Shown here: piece by piece, positions 16,927 through 26,678 of the stretch
Layout of the letters: each line of letters opens with the position of its first letter
Position numbering within the stretch: position 1 is the first letter of the stretch
NCBI RefSeq assembly: GCF_004965515.1
Contig: NZ_SSHH01000003.1
Coordinates: forward strand, 499,001-563,000
Direction: 5' to 3'
Origin: Alteraurantiacibacter aquimixticola
GTDB taxonomy: Bacteria > Pseudomonadota > Alphaproteobacteria > Sphingomonadales > Sphingomonadaceae
DNA: 64,000 nt
Position numbers and translations under genes: made by a program
The notes under the pieces: model-generated
The model's database searches: none
What the model saw: only the letters and a program-made list of their open reading frames with translations
Told to the model about the DNA's origin: nothing

Positions 16927-18231
16927 CTAACGCAACGCCAAATCCTGCATCACCGCAGCCTGCAGATCATCCGCAATTGGCCAGCTGCTCGCCGGCATAT
17001 ATTGCGTATAGACGCCCACGCGCAGGCCGCTGGCGCGATCGACGAAGCCGACGGTGCCCGCGCTGCCCGCCCAGCCATAGGCGTGGTCCATTCCCGCCCA
17101 GCCGAGCCTGCCCGCCGCGCCGAAGCGGTATCCTTCGACCCAGCTTCCCTGTGTCACCGAAGGATCGGGCAGCAGGTCGCTCGTACCCATGGTCACCGCC
17201 TCCCCGGGCAGCACTTCCACCCCGTCGAGTTGGCCCGAATTGGCGATCATGGCGAGGAAGCGGTCGTAATCATGCGGGGATGAGACGAGGCCCGTCCCGC
17301 CCATCGGGAAATAGCCATCGCCCTGGAACACCGTGTCCATCCCGCCATCGACGACCACCGGCTCTTCGCCCTGCACGTCGTAATTGGTGGTCATGTGCTG
17401 GATCGCGCCATTGGGCACGCGGAAAAAGGTGCTATCCATCTTGCAGGGCTCGAAAATCCGCTCCGTCAGGAACTCCTCGAAATCCTGTTCGGCGACCACT
17501 TCGATCACCCGGCCCATCAGGTCGAGCCCGGTGGAATAGCTCCATCGCGTGCCCGGCTGGTGGGTCAGCGGCATACGCGCCATGATGTCGGCGAATTCGG
17601 CGAGCGTTGCCACCGGCTCGCCGCGCGCGAGGTGGGGGGCGGGGTCCGGCCCGACGAGCCCGGTCACCGCGCCCGCCGCCTTCATCGTATCCGACAACGG
17701 TCCCTGCTGCACCACCGCATAGCCGAGGCCCGAAGTGTGGGTGAGCATGTGGCGGATGGTGATCGGCCGCTCCGCCGGTTCGAGGTTGTCCGACGTGATC
17801 GGGCCGTCATATTCCTTCTGGACCGCCATGTTCTCGAAGGCGGGCAGGATCTCGGCCAGCTCCTGGTCCAGCCGCATCTTGCCCTCCGCAATCAGCAGCA
17901 TGGTCGCCATGCCGACAATGGGCTTGGTCATCGAATAGAGACGGTAGAGGCTGTTCACATTGCTCGGCCGGTCGGGCGTGTCGAACGCATCGAGCCCGCC
18001 ACCCATCAGCAGGGTGTCAGCCCCTTGGCCCAGCATCACCTGCATATTGGCGATCTTTCCGGTGGCGCGATAACGCTCGATCATTGCGGCGACATTGGGC
18101 CAGTCGGCAGCCTGCGTCCCCGCGCCGCCGCTGCTGCAGGAGATCAGCGGCAATGCCGCCAGCGATACGCCTGCCGCGCCTGCGCCGCGCAATATGTCAC
18201 GGCGGCTGATTGCTTTGGAAATCCCGTCCAT
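16927..18231 (-). CDS. Class C beta-lactamase-fold serine hydrolase
   Basis: The 434-residue product starts at 18231 after GGGAGGA. It carries an N-terminal twin-arginine signal (SRRDILRGAGAAG) that ends in a lipobox-like LPLISC, so it is probably exported by Tat and lipid-anchored. The beta-lactamase/DD-peptidase fold is shown by SMTK (LYSMTKPIVGM, nucleophile Ser), a Tyr site in WSYSTGLDLMGRVIEV, and a late HAYGWAGSAGT region. Such proteins are usually esterases or peptidases, not true beta-lactamases. The substrate is unknown. It is followed upstream by the DUF1905 pair on the same strand, 22 nt away. Confidence 0.88.
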   Translation of the reverse strand: MDGISKAISRRDILRGAGAAGVSLAALPLISCSSGGAGTQAADWPNVAAMIERYRATGKIANMQVMLGQGADTLLMGGGLDAFDTPDRPSNVNSLYRLYSMTKPIVGMATMLLIAEGKMRLDQELAEILPAFENMAVQKEYDGPITSDNLEPAERPITIRHMLTHTSGLGYAVVQQGPLSDTMKAAGAVTGLVGPDPAPHLARGEPVATLAEFADIMARMPLTHQPGTRWSYSTGLDLMGRVIEVVAEQDFEEFLTERIFEPCKMDSTFFRVPNGAIQHMTTNYDVQGEEPVVVDGGMDTVFQGDGYFPMGGTGLVSSPHDYDRFLAMIANSGQLDGVEVLPGEAVTMGTSDLLPDPSVTQGSWVEGYRFGAAGRLGWAGMDHAYGWAGSAGTVGFVDRASGLRVGVYTQYMPASSWPIADDLQAAVMQDLALR

Positions 18232-18253
18232 CCTCTGTCCTCCCACCAAGGCG

Positions 18254-18589
18254 TCACAGCAGTTCCAGCTCCACCGCGACCATGTCGCCCGCCGCAAGGT
18301 CCTCCGCCTTTCGCACCGCGAGCTTCAGCGGCAATATGTAGCCATCTTGCGGCTTGCTGGGAAAGACCGAGGTGGTCCACCGTGTCTCGCCGATCGTGGC
18401 GGCGACCTTGACCGAGCCGAAGCCGCGCCGCCTTCCTGCATTTGGCCCGAGCTCCAGCCGCCGCATCGCCTCATGCGCGCGGATCGCTTCGGCCGCCTCC
18501 CCATCAAGCGTGACGAAATGCCAGCTGTAGCCATTCTCCGCGCCCGACCACAGCCAGATCTGCGAGTGATGGGTGATGGGGTCGCTCAC
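18254..18589 (-). CDS. DUF1905 domain protein (first of pair)
   Basis: The 111-residue product is a single DUF1905 domain with the recognisable RRRGFGSVKVAATIGETRWTTSVFP and a closing GYILPLKLAVRKAEDLAAGD. It starts at a GTG that overlaps the stop of the upstream paralogue by 4 nt (GTGA). The family is a small beta-barrel of unknown function. Only about 40-50 percent of positions look shared with its neighbour by eye, so the duplication is old. Confidence 0.85.
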   Translation of the reverse strand: MSDPITHHSQIWLWSGAENGYSWHFVTLDGEAAEAIRAHEAMRRLELGPNAGRRRGFGSVKVAATIGETRWTTSVFPSKPQDGYILPLKLAVRKAEDLAAGDMVAVELELL

Positions 18590-18903
18590 AGCAGGGTGAT
18601 CTCGGCGGAGGTGGTTGTGCCTTCCTCCAGCGCCTCGGCGCGGCGGACCGCGGCCTTGACGGGGAGGAACCAGCCTTCGTCTTGCGGGAAGACGCTGGTC
18701 GTCCAGCTGCTCTCGCCGATCCGTGCCTCGACCTTGACCGATCCGAAGCCGCGCCTCTTGCCGCTGGTGATGCGGGCGTGGAGCTCATGCGCGGAGATAT
18801 CCTGCGCCGCTTCGCCAGTGATCTTCAGGTAAGTCGCCAGCATCCCGGCATCATTGCGCCAGCCCAGCAGTTCGCCGGTGACCGAGACGACCTCGCCCTG
18901 CAT
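18586..18903 (-). CDS. DUF1905 domain protein (second of pair)
   Basis: The 105-residue product contains KRRGFGSVKVEARIGESSWTTSVFP and WFLPVKAAVRRAEALEEG, the same DUF1905 core as the next gene downstream. The ATG at 18903 overlaps the stop of the cyclophilin gene (TGATG), and its own end overlaps the following gene. So cyclophilin, DUF1905, DUF1905 and possibly the serine hydrolase form one leftward transcript. Function unknown. Confidence 0.85.
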   Translation of the reverse strand: MQGEVVSVTGELLGWRNDAGMLATYLKITGEAAQDISAHELHARITSGKRRGFGSVKVEARIGESSWTTSVFPQDEGWFLPVKAAVRRAEALEEGTTTSAEITLL

Positions 18904-19913
18904 CACTCAGCCGGGATCTGACGGATCGGCACCTGCACATTGCAGATATCCACCCCGCCCGCGGGAACCTCGTAAAAGGCGTCATGCCGATTGGCGCGGT
19001 TGGCGACATAGGCGGCGAAGCTGTCGCTGGTGGTGTCGAGATACTCGTACCGCCAGTGCTCGCTTTCTTCGACATCACTGGCAAGGCGCACCCACTCGAT
19101 CGGCGTGTCCTCGGCGCGGTCCTCATAGACGCCCGCATCGCCGGTGCCGCGCGGGAGGGTGGAGAGATGCTCGATCCCCTCGATTACGCGCCCCACCACG
19201 GCGATATTGCGGTCGAGCTGGCGCGGCGCATGGCCGATGACCGCGTAAAGTTCTGAGCCGGTGCCGGTATCAGGCGCAAGGTCGCGGGCGACACCGACAT
19301 GGGCGTAGCAGTGGACGGGCCAGACCGTTTCACCTCCATCGCCAGCGGAAATGGGCCAGCCATCGACCCAGACCTCCAGGTCGGCATAGTAGCCCGTGCG
19401 AGGGAAACCAGCATGTCCGTCGAGCCACGCGATGCGACTATCGACGATGCCTTCAAACGCGTTCTGCAGGTATTCTTCGACAAGCGGCCTGTGCAAGTCA
19501 CTGGCAGTAGAAGGATAGGCCAGCCCTTGGGTGTCGAGCACCCCATCCGGCATCGGCCCCGGGTCCATATCCAGCTCCGGATCGCCGCCGCCCCATTGCG
19601 CCACCCAGTTATCGACCACGCGATAGACGCTGGTGCCGTCCCACCAATGTGCGCGGGCAAGGGTGCGGATGTTTTCCACCCAGGGCTGGCTGAAGGGTTC
19701 GGGCAGCAGCTGGATCACCACGTCGCGCGGGGCGTCGCTGCCATTATCGGCGAGGCGCATGACGAGGATATGGTCGGGATCGATCTCCACCCATTCCTCC
19801 GGCGCGGAGGCTGCGACGATGCTGGCGGGCGTGACCGGCTCCGCCTCTTCCTGCCCCCATGCGGGTACGGCGAAAGCGAGGGGCAGGGCGGCGAGCAGGG
19901 CTGTGCGATTCAT
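18903..19913 (-). CDS. Exported cyclophilin-type peptidyl-prolyl isomerase
   Basis: The 336-residue product has a Sec signal ([21 protein letters not shown]). It has a cyclophilin-like layout: [12 protein letters not shown]...[45 protein letters not shown] replaces the usual FHR substrate motif by [13 protein letters not shown] large insertion (about residues 115-210) is followed by [36 protein letters not shown], the family's closing barrel strand. It should assist periplasmic protein folding, but the altered catalytic Arg region may make it weak. First gene of the small leftward operon. Confidence 0.85.
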   Translation of the reverse strand: MNRTALLAALPLAFAVPAWGQEEAEPVTPASIVAASAPEEWVEIDPDHILVMRLADNGSDAPRDVVIQLLPEPFSQPWVENIRTLARAHWWDGTSVYRVVDNWVAQWGGGDPELDMDPGPMPDGVLDTQGLAYPSTASDLHRPLVEEYLQNAFEGIVDSRIAWLDGHAGFPRTGYYADLEVWVDGWPISAGDGGETVWPVHCYAHVGVARDLAPDTGTGSELYAVIGHAPRQLDRNIAVVGRVIEGIEHLSTLPRGTGDAGVYEDRAEDTPIEWVRLASDVEESEHWRYEYLDTTSDSFAAYVANRANRHDAFYEVPAGGVDICNVQVPIRQIPAE

Positions 19914-19950
19914 GGGCGCACTGTGCCACGCCCGCTTGGCAAGACAATCC

Positions 19951-20045
19951 CCGTTCGCCCTGAGCTTGTCGAAGGGCCGCTCTTCCCCTTCAATGTTCCC
20001 GCAAAAAAAAGAAAAGCGGTGCTTCGACAGGCTCAGCACGAACGG
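19951..20045. repeat. Palindromic repeat with GAGCTTGTCGAAG arms
   Basis: The left part (CGTTCGCCCTGAGCTTGTCG, 19952-19971, then AAGGG) and the right part (CTTCGACAGGCTCAGCACGA near 20023-20043) are inverted relatives of a dispersed palindrome common in sphingomonads. They flank a short A-rich spacer (20001-20010). It lies between the cyclophilin start and the end of the zincin gene. Confidence 0.7.
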
Positions 20046-20055
20046 ACTTTTGCTC

Positions 20056-20460
20056 TTAGTCCACCATCGCTTCCAGCGCATGCATGTCATCATCCGACAG
20101 GCCGAAATGATGCCCTGCCTCATGCACGGTGATGTGGGCAACGAGGTGCTCCAGCGTCTCGTCCCCGCGATCGGCCCATTCGTCGAGGATCGGCAGGCGG
20201 AACAGGCGGATGCGGCTGGGGATGGTACCCGAATGTTCGATACTGCGCATGTCGAGCGGGATGCCTTCGTAGACGCCGGTGAGCTCATAGGGATGCGCGA
20301 TCCCGATCTCGGCCAGCAACTCGTCTTCGGGCAGGTCCACCACCATCACCGCGACCTCCGTCAACGGCAGGCGGAACTGGTCGGGCAGGCGGGCAATGGC
20401 GGTGCGCGCCATGGCCTCGATCTCGGCGGCGGAAGGGGCGATCCCGAAGTCACGTGTCAT
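20056..20460 (-). CDS. Small zincin-like metallopeptidase family protein
   Basis: The 134-residue product starts MTRDFGIAPSAAEIEAMARTAIARLPDQFR and holds an HExxH site near the end (HITVHEAGHHFGLSDDDMHALE), giving a minimal zincin domain of the DUF1025 type. Two histidines of HEAGHH plus a third residue would bind zinc, with Glu as the catalytic base. Related proteins are small and cytoplasmic, with unknown substrates. The ATG at 20460 fits the family; the frame upstream overlaps the tRNA promoter region and is not family-like. Confidence 0.85.
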   Translation of the reverse strand: MTRDFGIAPSAAEIEAMARTAIARLPDQFRLPLTEVAVMVVDLPEDELLAEIGIAHPYELTGVYEGIPLDMRSIEHSGTIPSRIRLFRLPILDEWADRGDETLEHLVAHITVHEAGHHFGLSDDDMHALEAMVD

Positions 20461-20544
20461 GCCCGGCCAATAGGCGGCGTAACTGCGCTTGTCATCCGGC
20501 GATGGGGCGGCTAGGAGCGCGCCTTCTGCCAAAGTCAGGCATGC

Positions 20545-20635
20545 GGAGCGGTGGCCGAGTGGTCGAAGGCGCACGCCTGGAAAGTGTGTATACGGTAACC
20601 CCGTATCGAGGGTTCGAATCCCTCCCGCTCCGCCA
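20545..20635 (+). tRNA. tRNA-Ser (GGA anticodon)
   Basis: The acceptor arms GGAGCGG and CCGCTCC pair, CCA is encoded at 20633-20635, and the T arm carries GGTTCGAATCC. The anticodon loop CTGGAAA sits on a CACGC/GTGTG stem, giving anticodon GGA (serine). A long variable arm (TATACGG..CCGTAT-like) is present, as expected for tRNA-Ser. Its 3' end is the left attachment site of the adjacent island. Confidence 0.95.
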
Positions 20636-20910
20636 CATATCTCATTGATATATCTCTGGTTTCTTCAATTCCCATTATTCCCGGGAATTCCGCAGCCTTG
20701 TCCGGGCGAAGCCGTCACTGTTGGGGGATTTTCGCTCCGTCTCCGGCGCAATTCCGGCCAATTTCCCCTGCGTGTCTCCGCGCCGAATAAAATCGGTGCG
20801 GTTTCCCTGCTTATCAGGGGATCTGCAGGGAATTTCGCAAGGCTAGTTGGTATTCGTGAGTGCTGTGCACATCCGAGCGAAGCGCAAACCCTCAGAAACC
20901 CTGGCTTTCG
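20625..20910 (+). repeat. Left direct repeat of genomic island (attL)
   Basis: From the tRNA acceptor (CCGCTCCGCCACATATCTCA...) to about 20910 this segment is repeated at 41920-42143. Shared blocks include CTGGTTTCTTCAATTCCCAT, GCCAATTTCCCCTGCG, GCCGAATAAAATCGGTGCGG and CGCAAACCCTCAGAAACCC. The left copy has about 52 extra nt (around 20681-20732) missing from the right copy. No gene is seen between the tRNA and about 21018. Confidence 0.85.
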
Positions 20911-21018
20911 GGTTGGTGCTCTCTGCCGAATTCCCTACTTTCCATAGAAGGGAATTCGGCCCGCAAAACAGGGAATGGCCGTCTGCTTGCAGGGAAAGGG
21001 TGATGCACCGGTCGACGC

Positions 21019-21330
21019 TCAACTTCGTGCCGGCCAACCCAGCACTTCGCGCTGCTTGTACCAGCAGATCGGTATGTCGATCTGCTTGAGGTTTTCAAGT
21101 GTCAGACTTGGCGGCTGGCGTCCGGTCAAAATGTCGCTCTGAAGAGCGGGATCGAGCAAGGCCAGGCGCAGGATCTTACGATCATATTGCGAGCCTGGCG
21201 AGGCGGCGAGTGATGGCCTTCCGCGCACCCAGTCAAGCATGGCATGCGCGCGCCGGAGTGCGGCGATCAGGGCCGGGTCTTCATGCAGTGGTGCCGTTTT
21301 ACCGGCGGTGATCAGGCGCTTGCCGCCCCG
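21019..21330 (-). pseudogene. C-terminal remnant of a site-specific recombinase
   Basis: About 103 codons read ...EDPALIAALRRAHAMLDWV..., then DRKILRLALLDPALQSDILTGRQPPSLT and a closing ICWYKQREVLGW. This is the C-terminal end of large recombinases found in phages and islands, where '(L)AFLAPDI..AILDGRQP..L....PL.W..QR..LGF' is typical. The catalytic N-terminus is absent: beyond 21330 the frame runs antisense to the aconitase remnant. It is probably the leftover of the enzyme that moved the island or an earlier element. Confidence 0.6.
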
Positions 21331-22585
21331 TATGGGTGAAGGCCAGCCTTGCGCCAGGTTCGCGCGCGATGACCGATTTGCTTGCTCGCGCGGATCTTCT
21401 CCCCTCGCTTGAGGAGATCGGCTTTGCCACTCTCGGCTATGGCTGTACCAGCTGTGTCGGCAATAGCGGGGAGCTGACCACGGCTGCAGAGGATCTGCTG
21501 GCGCGTCACCCTGGCATGACCGGTGCGGCAGTCCTCTCCGGAAACCGCAACTTTGCCAACCGCATTCACGTAAAGGTGAGCGCAAACTACCTCGCGTCAC
21601 CGCCATTGGTCGTGGCGGCGGCGCTGGCGGGCAGTGTGGCGCTCGACCTGTCGAGCGATGTGCTGGGGGTGGACATGCAGGGGCGTGAGGTTCGGCTCGC
21701 TGACATCTGGCCAGCGCCGGGCGACGCGGAAGCTATACTTGCCGCATCAAAAGACTGGCCCGATCCCGCAGCGGGTCTGTTCGTGGATCGGCGCTGGAGC
21801 GAGCTGCCAGCGCACCGTGGCCAGCGCTTTGCCTGGGACGAGAGCTCGCTGACGATCAGGGGCCCCCCTTTGTCGACACGGCTCCCACCCGGTCCGTCCT
21901 GCCACTACGCGATGCTGCTGTGCTGCTGTGGTTGGGAGACAGTATCACGACCGATCACATCTCCCTGATCGGGGAGATTGCGGAAGGGTCGCCTGTTGCC
22001 AGATGGTTGCGGGAGAATGGCTGGGATGGGGAGCGCTTCGGCAGCTATGGCGATTTCCTAGGCAATCACGAGGTGATGCTGCGCGGCACATTCGACAATC
22101 CCCGCCTCACCAAACGTATCGCCAGCAGGGAGGGCAATGCTGCGATTTGCGCCGATGGGAGTGAAGCGAGCGTCTTCGATGCAGCGCGCTCCTACACGGA
22201 TCAGGGCACGCCGGCAGTTATCTGGGCGGGTGAGGGCTATGGCTGCGGTTCGGCGCGCGACTGGGCAGCCAAGGGGACGGCGCTGCTGGGAATTCGGGCG
22301 GTTATCGCGCGCAGTTTCGAGCGTATCCATCGCAGCAACCTGATCGCCATGGGCATATTGCCGATATTGGTGAACCGGGATCCGGTCACGGGCCTTTCAC
22401 CCTTGAGCCGTTTGTCCGTTTTGGGACCGCGTGAACCCAGGATCAACGCAGCCGTGACGATTGAGCTCGCTGAAGCCGGAAGGACGGAGTCGATTGCAGG
22501 GCAACTCGACCTCCGGACCCTGCGCGAGGTCGAGCTGGTTGCGGCCGGTGGGGTAGCCAAACTGATATCTCGATTGCTTTCCTGA
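21330..22585 (+). pseudogene. Aconitase remnant, 5'-truncated and frameshifted
   Basis: The first frame (from about 21330) reads VKASLAPGSR, then GYGCTSCVGNSG, the aconitase Fe-S cysteine region. The second frame (to 22585) reads LGDSITTDHISLIGEIAEGSP, GSYGDFLGNHEVM and GYGCGSARDWAAKGTALLGI, the swivel domain. They join if one base is added or removed in the C run near 21863-21870 (GGGGCCCCCC). The N-terminal half of the enzyme is missing, the sequence starting right against the recombinase remnant. It would not make an active dehydratase. Confidence 0.85.
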
Positions 22586-22972
22586 CTTGTCGGGACCGCT
22601 GTTGTCTGGTGAGGCTATCGTACCTCCAGCCCATCGAGACGCGGCTGGACCGTTACGAGAGCGGAATCAGTGCCGACAAGGTTTGGCCGGTGATGCCGAT
22701 GCCTGGCGGTCGCCCCGGTGAAATGGCAGCTGCGCCGATTGGAGAAATTACCCGTAGACTGGCGTACCCGCCATAGCGCGTTGCTGAGATTGGGACGTTC
22801 GCACTTGGCCTCGGACGAGCAGGAAGCCCCGTTCCGAAACGGGGGGCGATGGGACAACTGGGCCGGCCAGCTGCGATCGCACGATTCCTTTGGGCACATC
22901 TCCCGTCAGCGACCACAAGCGCAAAAACACGCTGCTGCGGAGGACCCAGTTCATCTTTGGCAATCGCGAAGT
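22586..22972. other. No gene recognised, probable degraded sequence
   Basis: This 387-nt gap between the aconitase remnant and the AraC gene has no convincing gene. One forward frame (about 22621-22773) gives a protein-like stretch, YLQPIETRLDRYESGISADK, then a stop, but I cannot match it to a family. It may be the tail of another decayed gene. Confidence 0.3.
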
Positions 22973-23974
22973 CTAGATTGTACCGTGTTTCACCTTGCCG
23001 TCCAGCCGCCATTGTCCGGGCGTGACAAGATATCGGCGCTTGAAGGAGCGTGAAAAATGCGCTGCGTCCTCAAAACCGTTGGCGAACGCAATTTGTGCGA
23101 TCGACTGGTCCACTCGCTGCGGGTTGCGCAAGTCTTTCGCCGCACTTTCCAGTCGTCGACTCCGAATATGGGCCGAGATCGCCTCCCCGACATGTTCCTG
23201 CATGATCTGGTCCAGTCGGCGGCGGCTGATGCGCTGTTCGCGCGCTACATTTTCAGCAGTCAGCTCTGGCAGGGCCAGGTTGAGCTCAATGAAATCCAGC
23301 GCCCGGCATATCCGCCAAGGGATGTCGAGTCCGGCACCTGCGGACGGCGAGGCGAGGCCGAGCATCTGCACGATCCCGGCGAGTGCGGCAAGGCGCTGTG
23401 CCTCGTCCAATTTCAACGCATCCCGGCCGAGCCGCAGCAGCAGTTCAGCCAGCAGACCGGCGCCTGGTTCCGAAGAGGGTAGCGTCCGGGCAAACAACCG
23501 CTCCAGTTGCGGGTGCCGGCCCAACACCTGCACCCGGGGCAGGCGCAGGAAATAGATGCGACAGCCTTGCTCCGTTAACATGCGGAACACGCATGCTTCG
23601 TCCAGCAGGCAGATGTCGCCGGGCTCGACAGTCGCATTTCTGGCCGACTGGCGGATATTGGTCGATCCCTCGACCTGGACCATCACGGAGATGAAGGCGC
23701 TGCGCGATGAAGGAAGCTGGGTCGGGCGGAAATCGACTTCGGCAGGGACGGATTCCACTTCGTATAGGTCGGCTGTACCGAGCTTGACCCGCCTGATCGA
23801 CCCGCCAGCCGGCAGCGCTGTTCGCAGCCGGACCGTAATTCCGGGCCACGCTTCCCTCGCAGCGACGTCCCACATCAACCGTCGCTGGTCCTGCTTCACT
23901 TGGCGCAGATCTATAACTGCGCCGACTTGGGGTGGCAGCCCGGCTTCCACCTGTGGCAAGCCATATCTCCACAT
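22973..23974 (-). CDS. AraC family transcriptional regulator
   Basis: The 333-residue protein has an N-terminal sensing region (about residues 40-190) resembling the AraC-binding-like domain (YEVESVPAEVDFRPTQLPSSR, then VEPGDICLLDEACVFRM). A C-terminal pair of AraC helix-turn-helix motifs follows (about residues 225-325: LPELTAENVAREQRISRRRLDQIMQE and SIAQIAFANGFEDAAHFSRSFKRRY). It is divergent from the TonB-dependent receptor gene, 184 nt apart. This arrangement usually means the regulator controls the receptor in response to the imported ligand. Confidence 0.9.
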   Translation of the reverse strand: MWRYGLPQVEAGLPPQVGAVIDLRQVKQDQRRLMWDVAAREAWPGITVRLRTALPAGGSIRRVKLGTADLYEVESVPAEVDFRPTQLPSSRSAFISVMVQVEGSTNIRQSARNATVEPGDICLLDEACVFRMLTEQGCRIYFLRLPRVQVLGRHPQLERLFARTLPSSEPGAGLLAELLLRLGRDALKLDEAQRLAALAGIVQMLGLASPSAGAGLDIPWRICRALDFIELNLALPELTAENVAREQRISRRRLDQIMQEHVGEAISAHIRSRRLESAAKDLRNPQRVDQSIAQIAFANGFEDAAHFSRSFKRRYLVTPGQWRLDGKVKHGTI

Positions 23975-24158
23975 CAGTCAACGCCTCCCAATGCATAGAA
24001 AGGTAAGTATGTCTGCGGGAAGGGGCAAGATGAGGCCCAGTCTTGCAGGCAGTTTTGCACTGCCGAAGAAAAAGAGAATGCCGCCTGGGCGCTGTAGCAA
24101 GCCAAAAATCGCTTGCCGTCAGCGGTGATGAGCGGCCGATTTATTGGGAGAAGAATTC

Positions 24159-26678
24159 ATGTCTCGCACATACTCACTGGTGCGTCGTGCCGGATTGCTG
24201 ACGCGCATCTCCGCCCCGGCTCTGGCCGCAGGGTTTGCACTGGCAGCCAACCCGGCGCTGGCGCAGAGCGATGATGTCGACCCCGACGTCATCATCGTCA
24301 CCGCGCAGCTACGCGAACAGAATGTCCAAGACGTGCCGCTGTCGATCACAGCTGTCAGTGGAGACCTGCTCGAAGCGCGCAGTCAGACGACGCTTACGGA
24401 CATCACCGCACAGATGCCGAACTTGCTGCTGCAGAAGAACCCGGCAGGCCAGGGCAATTCCGTGCGCGTCTTTATTCGCGGCGTCGGCCAGTCGGACCAA
24501 AGCCCGTCGGTCGAACCGGGCGTGGGCACCTATATCGATGACATCTACTACGGCACGGTCCTGGGCAGTGCGTTCGACCTGACCGACATTGAACGCATCG
24601 AGGTGTTGCGTGGACCGCAGGGCACGCTTTCCGGCATGAATACGCTGGGCGGCGCAATCAAGATATACTCCCGCAAGCCGGAAGGCTCGGGCGGCTATGT
24701 CGAGGCCAGCTTGGGCAATCTCGGCCGCATCGATGTAAAGGCAAGCGCGGACTTCACCGTCGTGCCCGACGCTGTTTACGCGCGTTTTACCGGAGTCACC
24801 CGCAACCGTGACGGGCACGTCACCCGCTATGATTACGGTTGCCTCAACCCGGACGATTTCGATGTGATTTCCGGCGCGCTGCCAAGCATCGCATCCGGCG
24901 GCGATTGCGAGCTGGGCGAAATGGGCAACCAGCAGATGTATGCCGTGCGCGGATCGCTGCGGATCGCGCCGGAAGGCAGTCCGCTCGAGATCAATGTCAT
25001 GGGCGATTACACCAAGGATACGTCGGAAACCCAGGCCTCTGTGCTGATCGCCAGCGGCGAGTCGGTCACGGTTGGGCGTGCCGCCGGTTATGTCGACCGT
25101 TCCGGCCTCTCGATCCCCTATCAGGGCGTGGCCTATGACGACCGCTTCGTCACCTACGGACCATATCGCCGCGCCGATGCGGTGCTGAACGATCCGTATG
25201 CCAGCTATGCCAACTTCTACGATCCCGGGGTGATGTATTCGGCGATCGGTGCACCTCCGGGGCCGCCCTCCGGCTATATCGCGGGTGAGCCGCTTGGGCC
25301 GTTCATCGCACCTTCGGCCGCCGGCGCGGAAGCATGGGGTGTGTCCGCGACGATCGACCTGGAACTGAGCGACAATCTCGCGCTGAAGTCGATTACCGGT
25401 TATCGCCACATGTTCAGCGAGACGGGTTCGGACAACGACCATTCGCCCGTGGTCTTCATCATGGATGATTCCGATTACACGCATGAGCAGTTCAGTCAGG
25501 AATTGCGGCTGAATGCCGTCCTGCTGGAAGACAAGCTCGATCTTGTGGTGGGCGGCTTCTACTATGATGCATCTACGCGCTACAATGCTCGCATCCACAC
25601 GCCGTTTTCGGGCTTCTGCCCGGCAGACACGCCGTGCTTCTCCTTCATCAATGACGATACGGCGGACCTGCAAAGTTATGCCGGCTTCGCGAATGTCGCC
25701 TTTGCCGTTACCGACCGGCTGACGCTGGAGGGCGGCATTCGGGTCACGCACGAGAAGAAGGAATATCTTTATAATCGCCTCAACCCGGACGGGAATGGCG
25801 ATTACCTGCCGCTCAGCAATCCGGGCAATCCGCTGACCGGCTTTGTCGGCGTGTATGAGGAAACCATCACGGATTATCGTGCCGTGGCGTCCTACAACAT
25901 CACTGACGATGCGATGGTCTATGCCCAGTTCTCGACTGGGTTCAAAGGCGGCGGCGTAGCGCCGCGACCCTATGTCTATCAACAAATCCGGCCATTCGGC
26001 GCAGAAAAACTCAAGGCTTACGAAGTCGGCTTCAAGACCGATCTGCTCGACCGGGCCCTGCGCCTGAACGGCAGCATCTTCCACATGGAATATGAAGGCT
26101 ATCAGGGCACGCCGACCACCTGCCTCGGCCTGGACGATCAGCCATTGCCGGTAACGGGCGGCGGTATTCCGGGCCTCTGCGGTCAGTACCTGAATATTGG
26201 TGACGCTAAGGTGCGCGGGTTCGAGCTTGAGACCACGATAAGGCCGGCCGCCGGCCTGCAGATCGACGGCGCAATGAGCCTCACCGATTTCGAGTTCACC
26301 TCGATCAACTATCCCACAACCGCGATCATAGTTGGCGCCAACCGCCCCGGTATCGGGGAGTTCAAATGGAGCGCGGGCATCCAGTACGAAGCCTTGCTCG
26401 GCGACAATATCGGTTCGCTGACACCGCGCATCGATGTCAATTACACACCGGGATATTGTGGCAATTTCGATTGCGATCCCAATGTCGACGTTGACAGCTA
26501 TACCTTGGTGAACGCCCGCCTGACCTATCGCTCGCCCGATGAGGATTGGTCGATCTCGCTGGAGGCGATGAACCTGTTCGATAAGTTCTATTTCCTCAAC
26601 AAGTTCGCCACCTTCTACGTCAATGGCCAGCCAGGCCGTCCACGCGAAGTTGCAGTGACGGTTCGCCGGCGTTTCTGA
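24159..26678 (+). CDS. TonB-dependent receptor (island)
   Basis: The 839-residue product has a signal peptide (ending NPALAQ), a TonB box-like DPDVIIVTAQ, and a plug domain with DVPLSITAVSGDLLEARS, RVFIRGVGQSDQS, YIDDIYYG and IERIEVLRGPQGTLSGMNTLGGAI. A 22-strand barrel ends in VTVRRRF with a terminal Phe. Start at 24159 follows GGGAGAAG. The IERIEVLRGPQGTL pattern is of the sphingomonad receptor group that takes up a wide range of ligands, not only siderophores. The AraC regulator divergent from it is probably its controller. Ligand unknown. Confidence 0.92.
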   Translation: MSRTYSLVRRAGLLTRISAPALAAGFALAANPALAQSDDVDPDVIIVTAQLREQNVQDVPLSITAVSGDLLEARSQTTLTDITAQMPNLLLQKNPAGQGNSVRVFIRGVGQSDQSPSVEPGVGTYIDDIYYGTVLGSAFDLTDIERIEVLRGPQGTLSGMNTLGGAIKIYSRKPEGSGGYVEASLGNLGRIDVKASADFTVVPDAVYARFTGVTRNRDGHVTRYDYGCLNPDDFDVISGALPSIASGGDCELGEMGNQQMYAVRGSLRIAPEGSPLEINVMGDYTKDTSETQASVLIASGESVTVGRAAGYVDRSGLSIPYQGVAYDDRFVTYGPYRRADAVLNDPYASYANFYDPGVMYSAIGAPPGPPSGYIAGEPLGPFIAPSAAGAEAWGVSATIDLELSDNLALKSITGYRHMFSETGSDNDHSPVVFIMDDSDYTHEQFSQELRLNAVLLEDKLDLVVGGFYYDASTRYNARIHTPFSGFCPADTPCFSFINDDTADLQSYAGFANVAFAVTDRLTLEGGIRVTHEKKEYLYNRLNPDGNGDYLPLSNPGNPLTGFVGVYEETITDYRAVASYNITDDAMVYAQFSTGFKGGGVAPRPYVYQQIRPFGAEKLKAYEVGFKTDLLDRALRLNGSIFHMEYEGYQGTPTTCLGLDDQPLPVTGGGIPGLCGQYLNIGDAKVRGFELETTIRPAAGLQIDGAMSLTDFEFTSINYPTTAIIVGANRPGIGEFKWSAGIQYEALLGDNIGSLTPRIDVNYTPGYCGNFDCDPNVDVDSYTLVNARLTYRSPDEDWSISLEAMNLFDKFYFLNKFATFYVNGQPGRPREVAVTVRRRF

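Noticed and set aside
16927-18231. A true class C beta-lactamase resistance gene
   Set aside because: The fold and SxxK are present, but the Tyr motif is not YxN and the context is housekeeping; such proteins are usually esterases or peptidases.
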